Of a DNA stretch of 64,000 nucleotides, positions 16,579-29,422 are shown piece after piece. The stretch is from NCBI RefSeq assembly GCF_001050035.1, contig NZ_CVTA01000033.1, positions 62,001-126,000 on the forward strand, written 5' to 3'. A model generated the notes under the pieces. That model was not told the DNA's origin. It searched no databases and worked only from the letters and a program-made list of their open reading frames with translations. The position numbers and the translations under genes were made by a program. The stretch's first letter is position 1; each line of letters begins with the position of its first letter. Source of the DNA: Mycolicibacterium komanii. GTDB lineage: Bacteria; Actinomycetota; Actinomycetes; Mycobacteriales; Mycobacteriaceae.

Positions 16579-17469
16579 TCAGGCGCCGGGGGCGGGCGCC
16601 GGTACGGGAGCCGGGACCGGAGGCGCAGCCGGCGGCTTGGCCGCCGACATGATCGCCGGCATCACCATGCCCTTGAGCAGGTCGATCGCCTGGCCGGCGC
16701 CGAGCTGATCGGCCATGGAGGACAGTTCGCCGATGATGCCGCCGCTGCCGGATGTGCCGGTCGCCGCGGGCATCGTGGCCAGCGAGGGGTCGCCGAGGAT
16801 CGGATACGTCCCGGCGGCCGGGTCCAGGCCGATCGGCGCCGCGATCGGCACCTCACCCGGGGCGGGCAGGCCGGAGGTCGACGAGATCGGCGACGCGCCG
16901 AGCGCCGGATCGGTCAGCGCCGGCGGGGTCGACAGGCCCGGCGTGGTCAGCCCGGCGTCACCGGTCGGGCTGGTCAGCGACGGAGTCGACAGTGCCGGGT
17001 TGGTCAACGCGGGGTTCGACAGCGCAGGATCGGTCAGCGAGGGGGCGGTCGCGGTGGCCCCCGGAACCGTGGCGCCCGGCACGCTCAGGCTCGGAGAGGT
17101 CAGGCCGGGGGTGCTGAGGCCGGGCGCGGTCAGGCCGGGCGACGTCAGCTCGGGCGTCGTAAGGCCCGGCGTGGTCAGACCCGGAGAGGTCAGCGTGGTG
17201 GGCGAGCTCGAACCCGTTCCTCCCAGGATGCCGGTCGGCATCGGGGGCATGTTGATCCCGAACTGCGAGAGGCCCTGGCTCAGGGCGGACATCAGCTCGT
17301 TCGGCAGATCCGTGATCGTCGCCGCCTGGACGAACTCGCGGTGCTGAGCGGCCGGCTCGGTGGCCTCCGTCAGCTCGGTCACGGCGACTACTGCGGCGGG
17401 ACTCGCGACTGCCAGGGCCAGGACTGCGCTCGTGGCTGTCGACAGCCTGCGTCGACGTCGGTTCGGCAC
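16579..17469 (-). CDS. erp: Exported repetitive protein Erp (PirG)
   Basis: This 296-residue secreted envelope protein matches Rv3810. A basic N-terminus and hydrophobic core (TSAVLALAVASPAAVVAV) form the signal sequence. The centre has about 20 PGLTS-like pentapeptide repeats (about residues 85-195), variable between species. The conserved C-terminal part ends in a Pro/Ala tail. Erp is needed for normal envelope properties and virulence in pathogens; its biochemical role is unresolved. The GTG at 17469 follows GAGGAG six bases upstream. Confidence 0.9.
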   Translation of the reverse strand: MPNRRRRRLSTATSAVLALAVASPAAVVAVTELTEATEPAAQHREFVQAATITDLPNELMSALSQGLSQFGINMPPMPTGILGGTGSSSPTTLTSPGLTTPGLTTPELTSPGLTAPGLSTPGLTSPSLSVPGATVPGATATAPSLTDPALSNPALTNPALSTPSLTSPTGDAGLTTPGLSTPPALTDPALGASPISSTSGLPAPGEVPIAAPIGLDPAAGTYPILGDPSLATMPAATGTSGSGGIIGELSSMADQLGAGQAIDLLKGMVMPAIMSAAKPPAAPPVPAPVPAPAPGA

Positions 17470-20835
<3,366 letters not shown>

Positions 20836-20843
<8 letters not shown>

Positions 20844-21360
20844 CACGCCGCGCGGCGAGGAGGCCGCGTTGGTCGCGGTGCAGTCCGCGCTCGGTGACCG
20901 GCCGGGGGTCCTGCCGGCCGCGCGGGCGTTGTCCCATTTCGGCGAGCACAGCCTGGGTTGGCTCGTGATCGCATTGGCCGGAGCGCTCTTTGCGCCCGAG
21001 CGACGGCGTGCGTGGCTGACGGCGGGAGCCGGCGCGTTCATCGCACACGCCGCCGCGGTCGTGATCAAAAGGGTGGTGCGCCGCGAACGGCCGCACCATC
21101 CCGCGATCGCGGTCAACGTCGGAACCCCGAGCCGCCTGAGTTTCCCGTCCGCACACGCGACATCGACCACGGCGGCGTCCGTGCTGATGGCCAGAACCAC
21201 CGGCCTGCCGCTACCGGCACTGCTCGTACCGCCGATGGCGTTGTCGCGGTTGGTGCTCGGCGTGCACTACCCGAGCGACGTCCTCACCGGGGTCGCGGTC
21301 GGGGCGGTCGTCGCGAAGGTCGTCGCCACGGTGGCCGATCGCGCCGAAGGGAACTCATGA
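20836..21360 (+). CDS. PAP2-family phosphatase, candidate decaprenyl-phosphoribose 5-phosphatase
   Basis: This 174-residue integral membrane protein matches Rv3807c. The three phosphatase motifs are visible: KRVVRRERP, SFPSAHATS and SRLVLGVHYPSDV. It is proposed to remove the 5-phosphate from decaprenylphosphoryl-phosphoribose between UbiA and DprE1. That assignment rests on context, and other phosphatases may share the step. It is translationally coupled to glfT2 upstream and ubiA downstream (ATGA). Confidence 0.85.
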
Positions 21361-22313
21361 GCATCTCCAGTGACAGCAGCGCAGAGAGCGTACGGCCAAT
21401 GGGTGAACAAACGGCACAGCAGAAGGGCCCGCCGCGCAACGTCGCGACCGGCCTGATCAAGGCGATCCGGCCGCGACAGTGGGTGAAGAACCTGCTCGTG
21501 CTCGCCGCACCGATCGCCTCCCTCGGCGGAGACGTCGAATATGACTACGCCGGCGTCGCGGTCAACATCCTGATCGCGTTCGTGACCTTCTCGCTCGCCG
21601 CCTCGTCGATCTATCTGGTCAACGACGCCCGCGATGTCGAGGCCGACCGCCAGCACCCGACGAAGCGGTTCCGTCCCATCGCCGCCGGCGTCGTCCCCGA
21701 ATGGCTGGCCTACTCGACATCGGTGGTGTTGGCCGCTGCCGCCCTCGGCCTTTCGCTGCTGGCCTCGGTCAACTTGACCGTGGTGATCGCGGTGTACATC
21801 GCCATGCAGCTGGCGTACTGCTTCGGCCTCAAGCACCAGGCGGTGCTCGACATCTGCATCGTCTCGTCGGCGTACCTGATTCGCGCCATCGCAGGCGGCG
21901 CGGCCGCGGGCATCCCACTGTCGCAATGGTTCCTGCTGGTGATGACGTTCGGCTCACTGTTCATGGTGGCCGGAAAGCGTTACGCCGAACTGCAACTCGC
22001 CGAGCGCACCGGAGCCAAGATCCGCAAGTCGCTGGAGAGTTACACCGCGTCGTACCTGCGCTTCGTGTGGACGCTGTCGGCCACCGCGATGGTGCTCTGC
22101 TACGGCCTGTGGGCCTTCGAACGCGACGGTGCCACGGCGTCGTGGTACGCGGTCACCATCATTCCGATCACCATCGCAATCCTTCGATACGCGGTCGACG
22201 TCGACGGCGGATTGGCGGGGGAGCCCGAGGAGATCGCCCTCAAGGACCGGGTACTGCAGCTGCTGCTGCTGGCGTGGATCGGGACCATCGGTGCCGCCGT
22301 CTTCCTCAGCTGA
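21357..22313 (+). CDS. ubiA: Decaprenyl-phosphate phosphoribosyltransferase (DPPR synthase)
   Basis: This 318-residue UbiA-superfamily prenyltransferase has about nine membrane helices. The motif NDARDVEADRQHP (Asn89, Asp93 and Asp97 positions) binds Mg and the diphosphate of PRPP. It joins decaprenyl phosphate to 5-phosphoribose, the first step of decaprenylphosphoryl-arabinose synthesis. It matches Rv3806c, where mutations contribute to ethambutol resistance. ATG 21357 overlaps the PAP2 stop. Confidence 0.95.
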   Translation: MSISSDSSAESVRPMGEQTAQQKGPPRNVATGLIKAIRPRQWVKNLLVLAAPIASLGGDVEYDYAGVAVNILIAFVTFSLAASSIYLVNDARDVEADRQHPTKRFRPIAAGVVPEWLAYSTSVVLAAAALGLSLLASVNLTVVIAVYIAMQLAYCFGLKHQAVLDICIVSSAYLIRAIAGGAAAGIPLSQWFLLVMTFGSLFMVAGKRYAELQLAERTGAKIRKSLESYTASYLRFVWTLSATAMVLCYGLWAFERDGATASWYAVTIIPITIAILRYAVDVDGGLAGEPEEIALKDRVLQLLLLAWIGTIGAAVFLS

Positions 22314-22317
22314 GAAG

Positions 22318-24378
22318 GTGCGCCCGCCCGCCGCGGGCCGGGTGTTCGACGAGATCGGGCGTAGCCTTTCCCGCTGGCCCGCTTTCCGGTACGACAACAC
22401 GGTTCGGATCAGCCTGTGGGTCAGCGTCGTGGTGGTCGCGGTGCTGTTCGGCTGGGGCGCCTGGCAACGACGCTGGATCGCCGACGACGGCCTGATCGTC
22501 CTGCGGACGGTCCGAAACCTTCTGGCCGGCAACGGGCCGGTGTTCAACGCCGGTGAGCGGGTGGAGGCCAACACCTCGACGGTGTGGACCTATCTCGTCT
22601 ATCTCGGCGCGCTCGTGGGCGGCTCCGTGCGGCTGGAGTACGTGGTGCTGGTGCTGGCGCTGGTGCTCAGCCTGCTCGGTGTGGTCTTCATGATGCTGGG
22701 CACCGGCCGGTTGTACGCGCCGAGTCTGCGGGGCCGACGCGCGTTGATGCTGCCCGCCGGGGCGCTGGTGTACATCGCGCTCCCGCCGGCGCGCGACTTC
22801 GCCACCTCCGGACTCGAAAACGGTTTGGTACTGGCGTATCTCGGCCTGCTTTGGTGGATGATGGTGTGCTGGTCGCAGGAACCACGCAGCCGCCGCACCC
22901 CTGCCGCACCCGGCGTGCGTGGTGGCGTACCGACGATCCGCAGGCAGCCCCTCGCCGCGCAGGCCCCGCCGCCTGCGACAAGCCCGAACAGCGGAACCTT
23001 CGATGTGGCACTGGCTTTCGTGGCGGGCCTGAGCGTCCTGGTGCGCCCCGAACTGGCGTTGATCGGCGGGCTGGCCCTCGTGATGATGCTGATCGCGGCG
23101 CGCGACTGGCGCCGGCGGCTGGTGATCGTCGTCGCGGGCGGCCTGCTTCCGGTGGCGTACCAGATCTTCCGGATGGGCTACTACGGGCTGGTGGTTCCCG
23201 GTACCGCGCTGGCGAAGGACGCGACCGGTTCGAAGTGGTCGCAGGGCTTCGTCTACCTGGCGAACTTCAACCAGCCCTACCTGTTGTGGGCGCCGGCGAT
23301 TCTGCTCGCCGGGCTCGCCGGGGTGGTGTGGGTCATCCGCGGGCGTCCCAGGCCGAACCGCGGCGTGGTGGGCTCGGGTCACGGTTGGTTGGCGCGGTTG
23401 GTGCAGAGCCCCGCGGCGGTGGTGGTCTTCTTCCTCGTCAGTGGCCTGTTGCAGGCGATCTACTGGATCCGCCAAGGCGGTGATTTCATGCACGGCAGGG
23501 TGCTGCTGACCCCGGTATTCGTGATGCTGACGCCGATCGCCGTGATCCCCGTCGTGCTGCCGGACGAAACCCGAATGGCCCGTGGCGCAGGCTATTTGTT
23601 CGTCGGCGCCACCAGCTTGCTGTGGCTGGCCGTGGCGGGATGGGCGCTGTGGGCGGCGAACTCGCCAGGCATGGGTCGCGACGCCACCCGCGTCACGTAC
23701 TCGGGAATCGTCGACGAGAGACGGTTCTACTCTCAGGCGACGGGACACGCACATCCGCTCACCGCGGCCGACTATCTGGACTATCCACGTATGCGCGCGG
23801 TGCTCGAGGCGCTGGACAACACGCCCGACGGTGCGCTGCTGCTGCCATCGGGAAATTACGATCAGTGGGATGTGGTGCCCGCACTGCCGCCGCCACCCGA
23901 CGCACCGAAGGACTACAAGGGTCCGCACACGGTGTTCTTCACCAACCTCGGCATGTTGGGCATGAACGTGGGACTCGACGTTCGGGTCATCGACCAGATC
24001 GGCCTCGCCAATCCGCTTGCGGCACATACCGCTCGGCTCGAGGACGGCCGTATCGGCCACGACAAGAACCTGTTTCCCGACTGGGCGATCGCCGAGGGCC
24101 CCTTCCTCAAGGAGCCGCCGTTCCTCCCGGGGTACATCGACGAGGACTGGGTCCGACAAGCAGAGGCGGCGCTGGAGTGTCCGGCGACCGACGCGATGCT
24201 GACGTCGGTGCGGGGGCCGATGGGTCCGCGGCGGTTCCTGTCGAATCTCTTGCACGCCTACCAGTTCACGCAGTACCGGATCGACCGCGTGCCCCTCTAC
24301 GAACTCGCGCGCTGCGGGTTGCCCGTGCCGGAACGCGTGAACGAGCCGTACACGGGGATGCCCGCGACGGGTCCGTAA
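22318..24378 (+). CDS. aftB: Terminal beta-1,2-arabinofuranosyltransferase AftB
   Basis: This GT-C membrane transferase of about 686 residues matches Rv3805c and caps arabinan with beta-1,2-arabinofuranose, the sites for mycolates. The acidic motif in RRWIADDGLIVLRTVRNL is in the first external loop, several helices follow, and a periplasmic C-terminal domain starts near RVTYSGIVDERRFYSQ. The GTG at 22318 is four bases after ubiA. A Pro/Arg/Ala-rich stretch of about 35 residues (DNA 22885-23000) in a loop looks longer than in the M. tuberculosis protein. It is the last gene of the operon. Confidence 0.92.
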   Translation: MRPPAAGRVFDEIGRSLSRWPAFRYDNTVRISLWVSVVVVAVLFGWGAWQRRWIADDGLIVLRTVRNLLAGNGPVFNAGERVEANTSTVWTYLVYLGALVGGSVRLEYVVLVLALVLSLLGVVFMMLGTGRLYAPSLRGRRALMLPAGALVYIALPPARDFATSGLENGLVLAYLGLLWWMMVCWSQEPRSRRTPAAPGVRGGVPTIRRQPLAAQAPPPATSPNSGTFDVALAFVAGLSVLVRPELALIGGLALVMMLIAARDWRRRLVIVVAGGLLPVAYQIFRMGYYGLVVPGTALAKDATGSKWSQGFVYLANFNQPYLLWAPAILLAGLAGVVWVIRGRPRPNRGVVGSGHGWLARLVQSPAAVVVFFLVSGLLQAIYWIRQGGDFMHGRVLLTPVFVMLTPIAVIPVVLPDETRMARGAGYLFVGATSLLWLAVAGWALWAANSPGMGRDATRVTYSGIVDERRFYSQATGHAHPLTAADYLDYPRMRAVLEALDNTPDGALLLPSGNYDQWDVVPALPPPPDAPKDYKGPHTVFFTNLGMLGMNVGLDVRVIDQIGLANPLAAHTARLEDGRIGHDKNLFPDWAIAEGPFLKEPPFLPGYIDEDWVRQAEAALECPATDAMLTSVRGPMGPRRFLSNLLHAYQFTQYRIDRVPLYELARCGLPVPERVNEPYTGMPATGP

Positions 24379-24446
24379 CGCCGCGACCCCTCTCGGCCGA
24401 TAGATAGACGCGGATCGCTCTTTCGCGGCACCCGAGACACGAACGG

Positions 24447-25433
24447 ATGGACCAACCTGTGCGAACTTGGCTTCGCCGCGTACTGGCGGCGGCGGCCGCG
24501 GCCGCGGCGCTGCCGGGTGTGATCGCCGCGGTCGACACGACGCCGCAGGCGAACGCGTTCTCCCGCGAAGGTCTTCCGGTCGAGTACCTCGACGTCTACT
24601 CGCCGGCGATGGGCCGCATCGTCCGCGTCCAATTCCAGCCCGGCCGAAGCGAATCGGACGAGTCGAAGGCCGTCTATCTGCTCGACGGCATGAGGGCGCG
24701 CGACGACTACAACGGCTGGGACATCGAAACTGCCGCGTTCGAGTGGTTTTTCGACTCCGGGGTGGCCACCGTGATGCCGGTGGGCGGTGAGGCCGGCTTC
24801 TATACGGACTGGTATTCGCCGTCGAGTCTCAATAACCAGGCTTATACCTATAAATGGGAAACCTTTTTGACCGATGAGCTTCCCGCCTGGCTGGCCGCCA
24901 ACAAACACGTCTCCACCACCGGCAACGCGGTCGTCGGTGTGTCGATGTCCGGCAGTGCGGCGCTGATCCTCGCCGCGCACCACCCGGATCAGTTCGGGTA
25001 TGCGGCGTCACTGTCGGGATACCTGAACCCGTCGGCGCCGACCGTGCAGCAGGCGATCCGGGTCGCGATGCTCGACGCCGGTGGTTACAGCGTCGACAGC
25101 ATGTGGGGCGCGCCGTGGGACGGGGCATGGAAGCGCAACGACCCGACCCATCAGGTCGCCAAGCTGGCCGCCAACGGCACCCGCCTGTGGATTTACTGTG
25201 CGCCAGGCGAATCCACACCACCCGCGGTGGACGCCGACCCGACCGCCGCCAGCCTCGACGCGTCGGCTCCGAAGAGCAACAAAGACTTCCAGAAGGCCTA
25301 TGAGACGGCCGGAGGAAACAACGCCACGTTCGAATTCCCGGCACAGGGAAATCACGCGTGGCCGAACTGGGGTGCGCAACTGCAAACCCTGAAACCAGAC
25401 CTGGTCACAACACTCAAGGGCGGAGGCGCGTGA
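24447..25433 (+). CDS. Antigen 85 family mycolyltransferase with Asp in place of the catalytic Glu
   Basis: This 328-residue exported alpha/beta hydrolase has a signal sequence ending ANA before FSREGLPVEYL, the antigen 85 mature start. The nucleophile Ser166 is in GVSMSGSAAL and His303 in GNHAWPNWG. At the Glu position, which in antigen 85C lies 32 residues before the His, the residue is Asp271 (TAASLDASAPKSN). Substrate-loop sequences DDYNGWDIETAAFEW are normal. Antigen 85 enzymes transfer mycolate from trehalose monomycolate to arabinogalactan or another trehalose. It is a divergent paralogue of the next gene; activity may be reduced or altered. Confidence 0.9.
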   Translation: MDQPVRTWLRRVLAAAAAAAALPGVIAAVDTTPQANAFSREGLPVEYLDVYSPAMGRIVRVQFQPGRSESDESKAVYLLDGMRARDDYNGWDIETAAFEWFFDSGVATVMPVGGEAGFYTDWYSPSSLNNQAYTYKWETFLTDELPAWLAANKHVSTTGNAVVGVSMSGSAALILAAHHPDQFGYAASLSGYLNPSAPTVQQAIRVAMLDAGGYSVDSMWGAPWDGAWKRNDPTHQVAKLAANGTRLWIYCAPGESTPPAVDADPTAASLDASAPKSNKDFQKAYETAGGNNATFEFPAQGNHAWPNWGAQLQTLKPDLVTTLKGGGA

Positions 25434-25550
25434 CCAGGGTCGACATCTCTCGAATGGGAAGTTCACGCCGACGTGTGGTTGACTGCACGTGTTACGCGGC
25501 TTGCCTGTGGGGCGGTTCCGCGTGCGGCATACAACAGATGGGATAGATGA

Positions 25551-26603
<1,053 letters not shown>

Positions 26604-26630
26604 CCGGTGCGGCAATAACTTCATAGTCGA

Positions 26631-26658
26631 CGGCGGCGATCCTGCGGGGTCGCCGCCG
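26631..26658 (+). terminator. Rho-independent-like terminator after fbpA
   Basis: A perfect nine-base stem, CGGCGGCGA (26631-26639) with TCGCCGCCG (26650-26658), has a ten-base loop and lies 28 bases after the fbpA stop. A T-rich stretch (ATTTTT) begins shortly after, inside the tandem repeat. Confidence 0.65.
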
Positions 26659-26660
26659 TT

Positions 26661-26750
26661 GGCCATTTTTGCTCCTCACGTCCGCGGTGGCCATTTTTGC
26701 TCCTCACGTCCGCGGTGGCCTTTCTTGCTTCTCGCGTCCGCGGGGCCTTT
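26661..26750. repeat. 28-bp tandem repeat between fbpA and the MPT51 gene
   Basis: Three units of 28 bases (26661-26688, 26689-26716, 26717-26744) begin GGCCATTTTTGCTCC and end GTCCGCGGT; the first two are identical, the third has changes, and the start of a fourth follows. It lies just after the fbpA terminator and contains T runs unusual for this genome. Function is unknown; copy number may vary between strains. Confidence 0.8.
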
Positions 26751-26826
26751 TCCGACCACGCCCCCGCCGGTGTGTGATTGACTACCTCGCGCGGGGACAG
26801 CAGACCGAGGTGAGGTGGGCGAGCCG

Positions 26827-27714
26827 ATGCAGGGGATCTTCCGGGCGATCTTGACCGTGGCTCTGGCCGCGGGTCTGTGGTCCGCGGGCACGGCGGTCGC
26901 GCCGTCGGCCGAGGCGCAAGTCGAGATGCTGATGGTGCCGTCGGCCGCGATGGGGCGCGACATCCCGGTTGCCTTCCAGGGCGGCGGCCCGCACGCGGTG
27001 GTGCTGCTCGACGCGTTCAACGCCGCGCCCGACGTGAGCAACTGGGTGACCGCGGGCAACGCGATGAACACGCTGGCCGGCAAGGGCATCTCGGTCGCGG
27101 CGCCCGCGGGCGGTGCGTGGAGCATGTACACCAACTGGGAGGCCGACGGCAGCCGCCAGTGGGAGACCTTCCTCGCCGACGAGCTGCCGAACTGGTTGGC
27201 CGCCAACAAGGGGCTGGCGCCATCGGGCCACGGCATCGTCGGAGCGGCGCAGGGCGGCTACGGCGCGATGGCGATGGCCACCTTCCACCCGGACCGCTAC
27301 CGCTTCGCCGGGTCGCTGTCCGGCTTCCTCACCCCCGAACGCACCGGCGTCGACGGTGCGATCACCGCCGGCCTGGCTCAGTTCGGCGGCGTCGAGACCC
27401 GCAACATGTGGGGCCTGCCACAGCTGGGCCGGTGGAAGTGGCATTCGCCGAACGTCCATGTGCAGTTGCTGGCCGACAACAACACGCGCCTGTGGGTGTG
27501 GAGCGCTCCCGTCGGAGGATGCCCCGACCCGCCCGCGATGATCGGCTACTGCGACATCGCGCAGGGTACGAATCGCGAGTTCTACCAGCACTACCGCTCC
27601 GTCGGCGGCAAGAACGGGCACTTCGACTTCCCGACGAGCGGTAGCCACGACTGGGGTTCCTGGAGCGGTCAGCTCGCGGCGATGAGCGGCGAATTGGCGG
27701 CCACCATCGCATAG
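26827..27714 (+). CDS. fbpD: MPT51-type antigen 85 paralogue lacking the catalytic serine
   Basis: The exported product is about 295 residues, with a signal sequence ending SAEA before QVEMLMVPSAAMGRD. It has the antigen 85 fold (LLDAFNAAPDVSNWV, SMYTNWEADGSRQWE). The nucleophile elbow reads GAAQGGYGAMA, so the Ser is Gln, as in MPT51 of M. tuberculosis (Rv3803c), which has no mycolyltransferase activity and binds matrix proteins. The histidine in GSHDWGSW is kept, unlike my memory of the M. tuberculosis protein. ATG 26827 is used; GTG 26815 is an alternative. Confidence 0.9.
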   Translation: MQGIFRAILTVALAAGLWSAGTAVAPSAEAQVEMLMVPSAAMGRDIPVAFQGGGPHAVVLLDAFNAAPDVSNWVTAGNAMNTLAGKGISVAAPAGGAWSMYTNWEADGSRQWETFLADELPNWLAANKGLAPSGHGIVGAAQGGYGAMAMATFHPDRYRFAGSLSGFLTPERTGVDGAITAGLAQFGGVETRNMWGLPQLGRWKWHSPNVHVQLLADNNTRLWVWSAPVGGCPDPPAMIGYCDIAQGTNREFYQHYRSVGGKNGHFDFPTSGSHDWGSWSGQLAAMSGELAATIA

Positions 27715-27716
27715 CC

Positions 27717-27745
27717 GGCGGCCCGATTCGAGAACCGGGGCCGCC
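27717..27745 (+). terminator. Hairpin terminator after the MPT51 gene
   Basis: The arms GGCGGCCC (27717-27724) and GGGCCGCC (27738-27745) pair perfectly around a 13-base loop, two bases after the stop codon. No T tract follows. Confidence 0.5.
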
Positions 27746-27770
27746 CGTCGGCAGCCGGTACCTTGGAGGG

Positions 27771-28229
27771 GTGCAACGCTCGGTACGAACGACGGCGGCA
27801 GGGTCGCTGCTGATAGCTTCGGCGACGGCGTTGCTGACCGGCTGTTCCGGTCACGACGTCATGGCGGCCATGGGGCTGCCGACGTCGGAGGCGGCGCCCG
27901 CGCCCGGCGCGCCCGGTGAGACGACCCCGGTTCCGCCGTCGGCGACGGGGCACTCCAACACGCTCGTCCTGACCGATCGGCAGGAGGGTTATCTCGACGC
28001 CCTGGCCGCCGCGGGGGTGACGCGGTCCAGCGACCTGCTGGCACTTCGAATCGGCTCGTATGTGTGTCAGGCCCGTGCCGCCAAGCACGACGACCAGAAG
28101 GTGTGGGATTCGGTCTACCCCCTCGTGCGCGGTGATGCGAGGGATCAGATCTCCGGTATGGCGCCGACCGCCGACGTCGACACCGCCACGGCCGATTACA
28201 TTCGCATCGCAACCGAACGACTCTGCTAG
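27771..28229 (+). CDS. DUF732 lipoprotein
   Basis: This 152-residue exported protein has a lipobox LLTGC (Cys near residue 25) after a hydrophobic signal, then a Pro/Ala linker and a C-terminal domain of DUF732 type (DRQEGYLDALAAAGVT, SYVCQARAAKHDDQKVW, ending IATERLC). DUF732 proteins are common small mycobacterial exported proteins of unknown role; the two Cys probably form a disulfide. The GTG start is preceded directly by GGAGGG, an unusually short spacing. It sits between the MPT51 and Rv3802-like genes. Confidence 0.8.
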   Translation: MQRSVRTTAAGSLLIASATALLTGCSGHDVMAAMGLPTSEAAPAPGAPGETTPVPPSATGHSNTLVLTDRQEGYLDALAAAGVTRSSDLLALRIGSYVCQARAAKHDDQKVWDSVYPLVRGDARDQISGMAPTADVDTATADYIRIATERLC

Positions 28230-28247
28230 CAGGAGCCCAACCGATAC

Positions 28248-29252
28248 ATGGCCACAACCAACCGGCGGAAACGCCACCGCATCCTCGCGCTCATCGCAGC
28301 CGCCGCGATGGCGCTCGTGGTGGTGCTGCTGATCGTGATCGTCGTCGTGATCCTGCGCAAACCCGAGGGGCCGACGGGTGTCCCGCCGACGGGCGTGCCA
28401 CCGACCGGCGCCAGCCCGACCAAGAAGCCGCGCCCGGAGTTTCAGGACGCGAGCTGCCCCGACGTACAGCTGATGTCGATTCCCGGCACCTGGGAGTCCT
28501 CACCGCAGCTTGATCCGTTCAACCCGACGCAGTTTCCGATCGCGCTGCTGCTCAATGTCACCAACCCGGTCCGCGGGGCGTTCGGGAACGACCGCGTCGA
28601 GGTGTTCACCGTTCCGTACACCGCGCAGTTCCACAATCCGTTCTCGCAGGACGGCCAGATGAGCTACAACGACAGCCGCACCGAAGGCTTCAACGCGGCG
28701 GTCAAGGCGATGACGGACATGAACGAGCGGTGCCCGCTGACCAGTTACGTGCTCGTCGGGTTCTCGCAGGGCGCGGTCATCGCCGGGGACATCGCCAGCG
28801 ACATCGGCAACGGGCGCGGCCCGGTCGACGAGGACCTGGTGCTGGGTGTGACGTTGATCGCCGACGGCCGGAGGCAGAGCGGCGTCGGCCGTGACGTCGG
28901 CCCCAACCCGCCGGGCCAGGGCGCCGAGATCACGCTGCGCGACGTGCCCATGCTCGACGGCATGGGCCTGGCGATGACGGGCCCGCGGCCCGGCGGTTTC
29001 GGCATGCTCAACGACCGGGTCAACGAGATCTGCGCTCCCGGCGACCTGATCTGCTCTGCGCCGCCGGAGGCGTTCAACATCATGAACCTGCCCAAGACCA
29101 TCGACATCCTGCTCGGCGGTGCGGGACAACCGATTCACGCGCTGTACGCCACCACGCAGTTCTGGAATGTCGACGGTGCGTCCGCCACGCAGTGGACGCA
29201 GGGTTGGGCACAGGAATTGATCGATAACGCCCCGCACCCGAAACATGGCTGA
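28248..29252 (+). CDS. Cutinase-like phospholipase/thioesterase, Rv3802-like
   Basis: This 334-residue protein has an N-terminal membrane helix ([21 protein letters not shown]) and a periplasmic cutinase-like domain. Its linker repeats [17 protein letters not shown]. The catalytic Ser is in [13 protein letters not shown], Asp in [12 protein letters not shown] and His in GQPIHALYA. Rv3802c is an essential envelope lipase/thioesterase linked to mycolate metabolism and lies immediately before fadD32, as here. ATG 28248 has AGGAG eleven bases upstream. Confidence 0.9.
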   Translation: MATTNRRKRHRILALIAAAAMALVVVLLIVIVVVILRKPEGPTGVPPTGVPPTGASPTKKPRPEFQDASCPDVQLMSIPGTWESSPQLDPFNPTQFPIALLLNVTNPVRGAFGNDRVEVFTVPYTAQFHNPFSQDGQMSYNDSRTEGFNAAVKAMTDMNERCPLTSYVLVGFSQGAVIAGDIASDIGNGRGPVDEDLVLGVTLIADGRRQSGVGRDVGPNPPGQGAEITLRDVPMLDGMGLAMTGPRPGGFGMLNDRVNEICAPGDLICSAPPEAFNIMNLPKTIDILLGGAGQPIHALYATTQFWNVDGASATQWTQGWAQELIDNAPHPKHG

Positions 29253-29422
29253 CCTGTTATGCGACCTGATTTGGACTGCGACCTCCAGTCACCTAACATT
29301 AAGAAAAAACTAAGAGCAGTAAGCGGATAGCCGACCGGTACGATTTCGCGGGGTCCTCGAGGCGGCTCCGAAATCATGTGCGATCGGCATCGAGAAGCGT
29401 GTGCCGCTGACAGGAGAGTGCA
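29253..29422 (+). promoter_or_regulatory. Promoter region of the fadD32-pks13-accD4 operon
   Basis: This 170-base gap contains a direct repeat of TGCGACCT about 19 bases apart near 29261-29284 and an A-rich patch (AAGAAAAAACTAAGAG) near 29301. An AGGAGAG ribosome site is five bases before fadD32. It is the only likely promoter for the mycolate condensation operon. No known operator was recognised. Confidence 0.4.

Noticed and set aside
16715..17347. A repetitive open frame opposite erp, and the possibility of a CRISPR array
   Set aside because: The repeats are the PGLTS codons of Erp; there are no conserved repeat-spacer units.
20958..21356. N-terminal extension of UbiA into the PAP2 gene
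   Set aside because: ATG 21357 overlaps the PAP2 stop and gives a normal UbiA N-terminus; the extension is Arg-rich shadow sequence.
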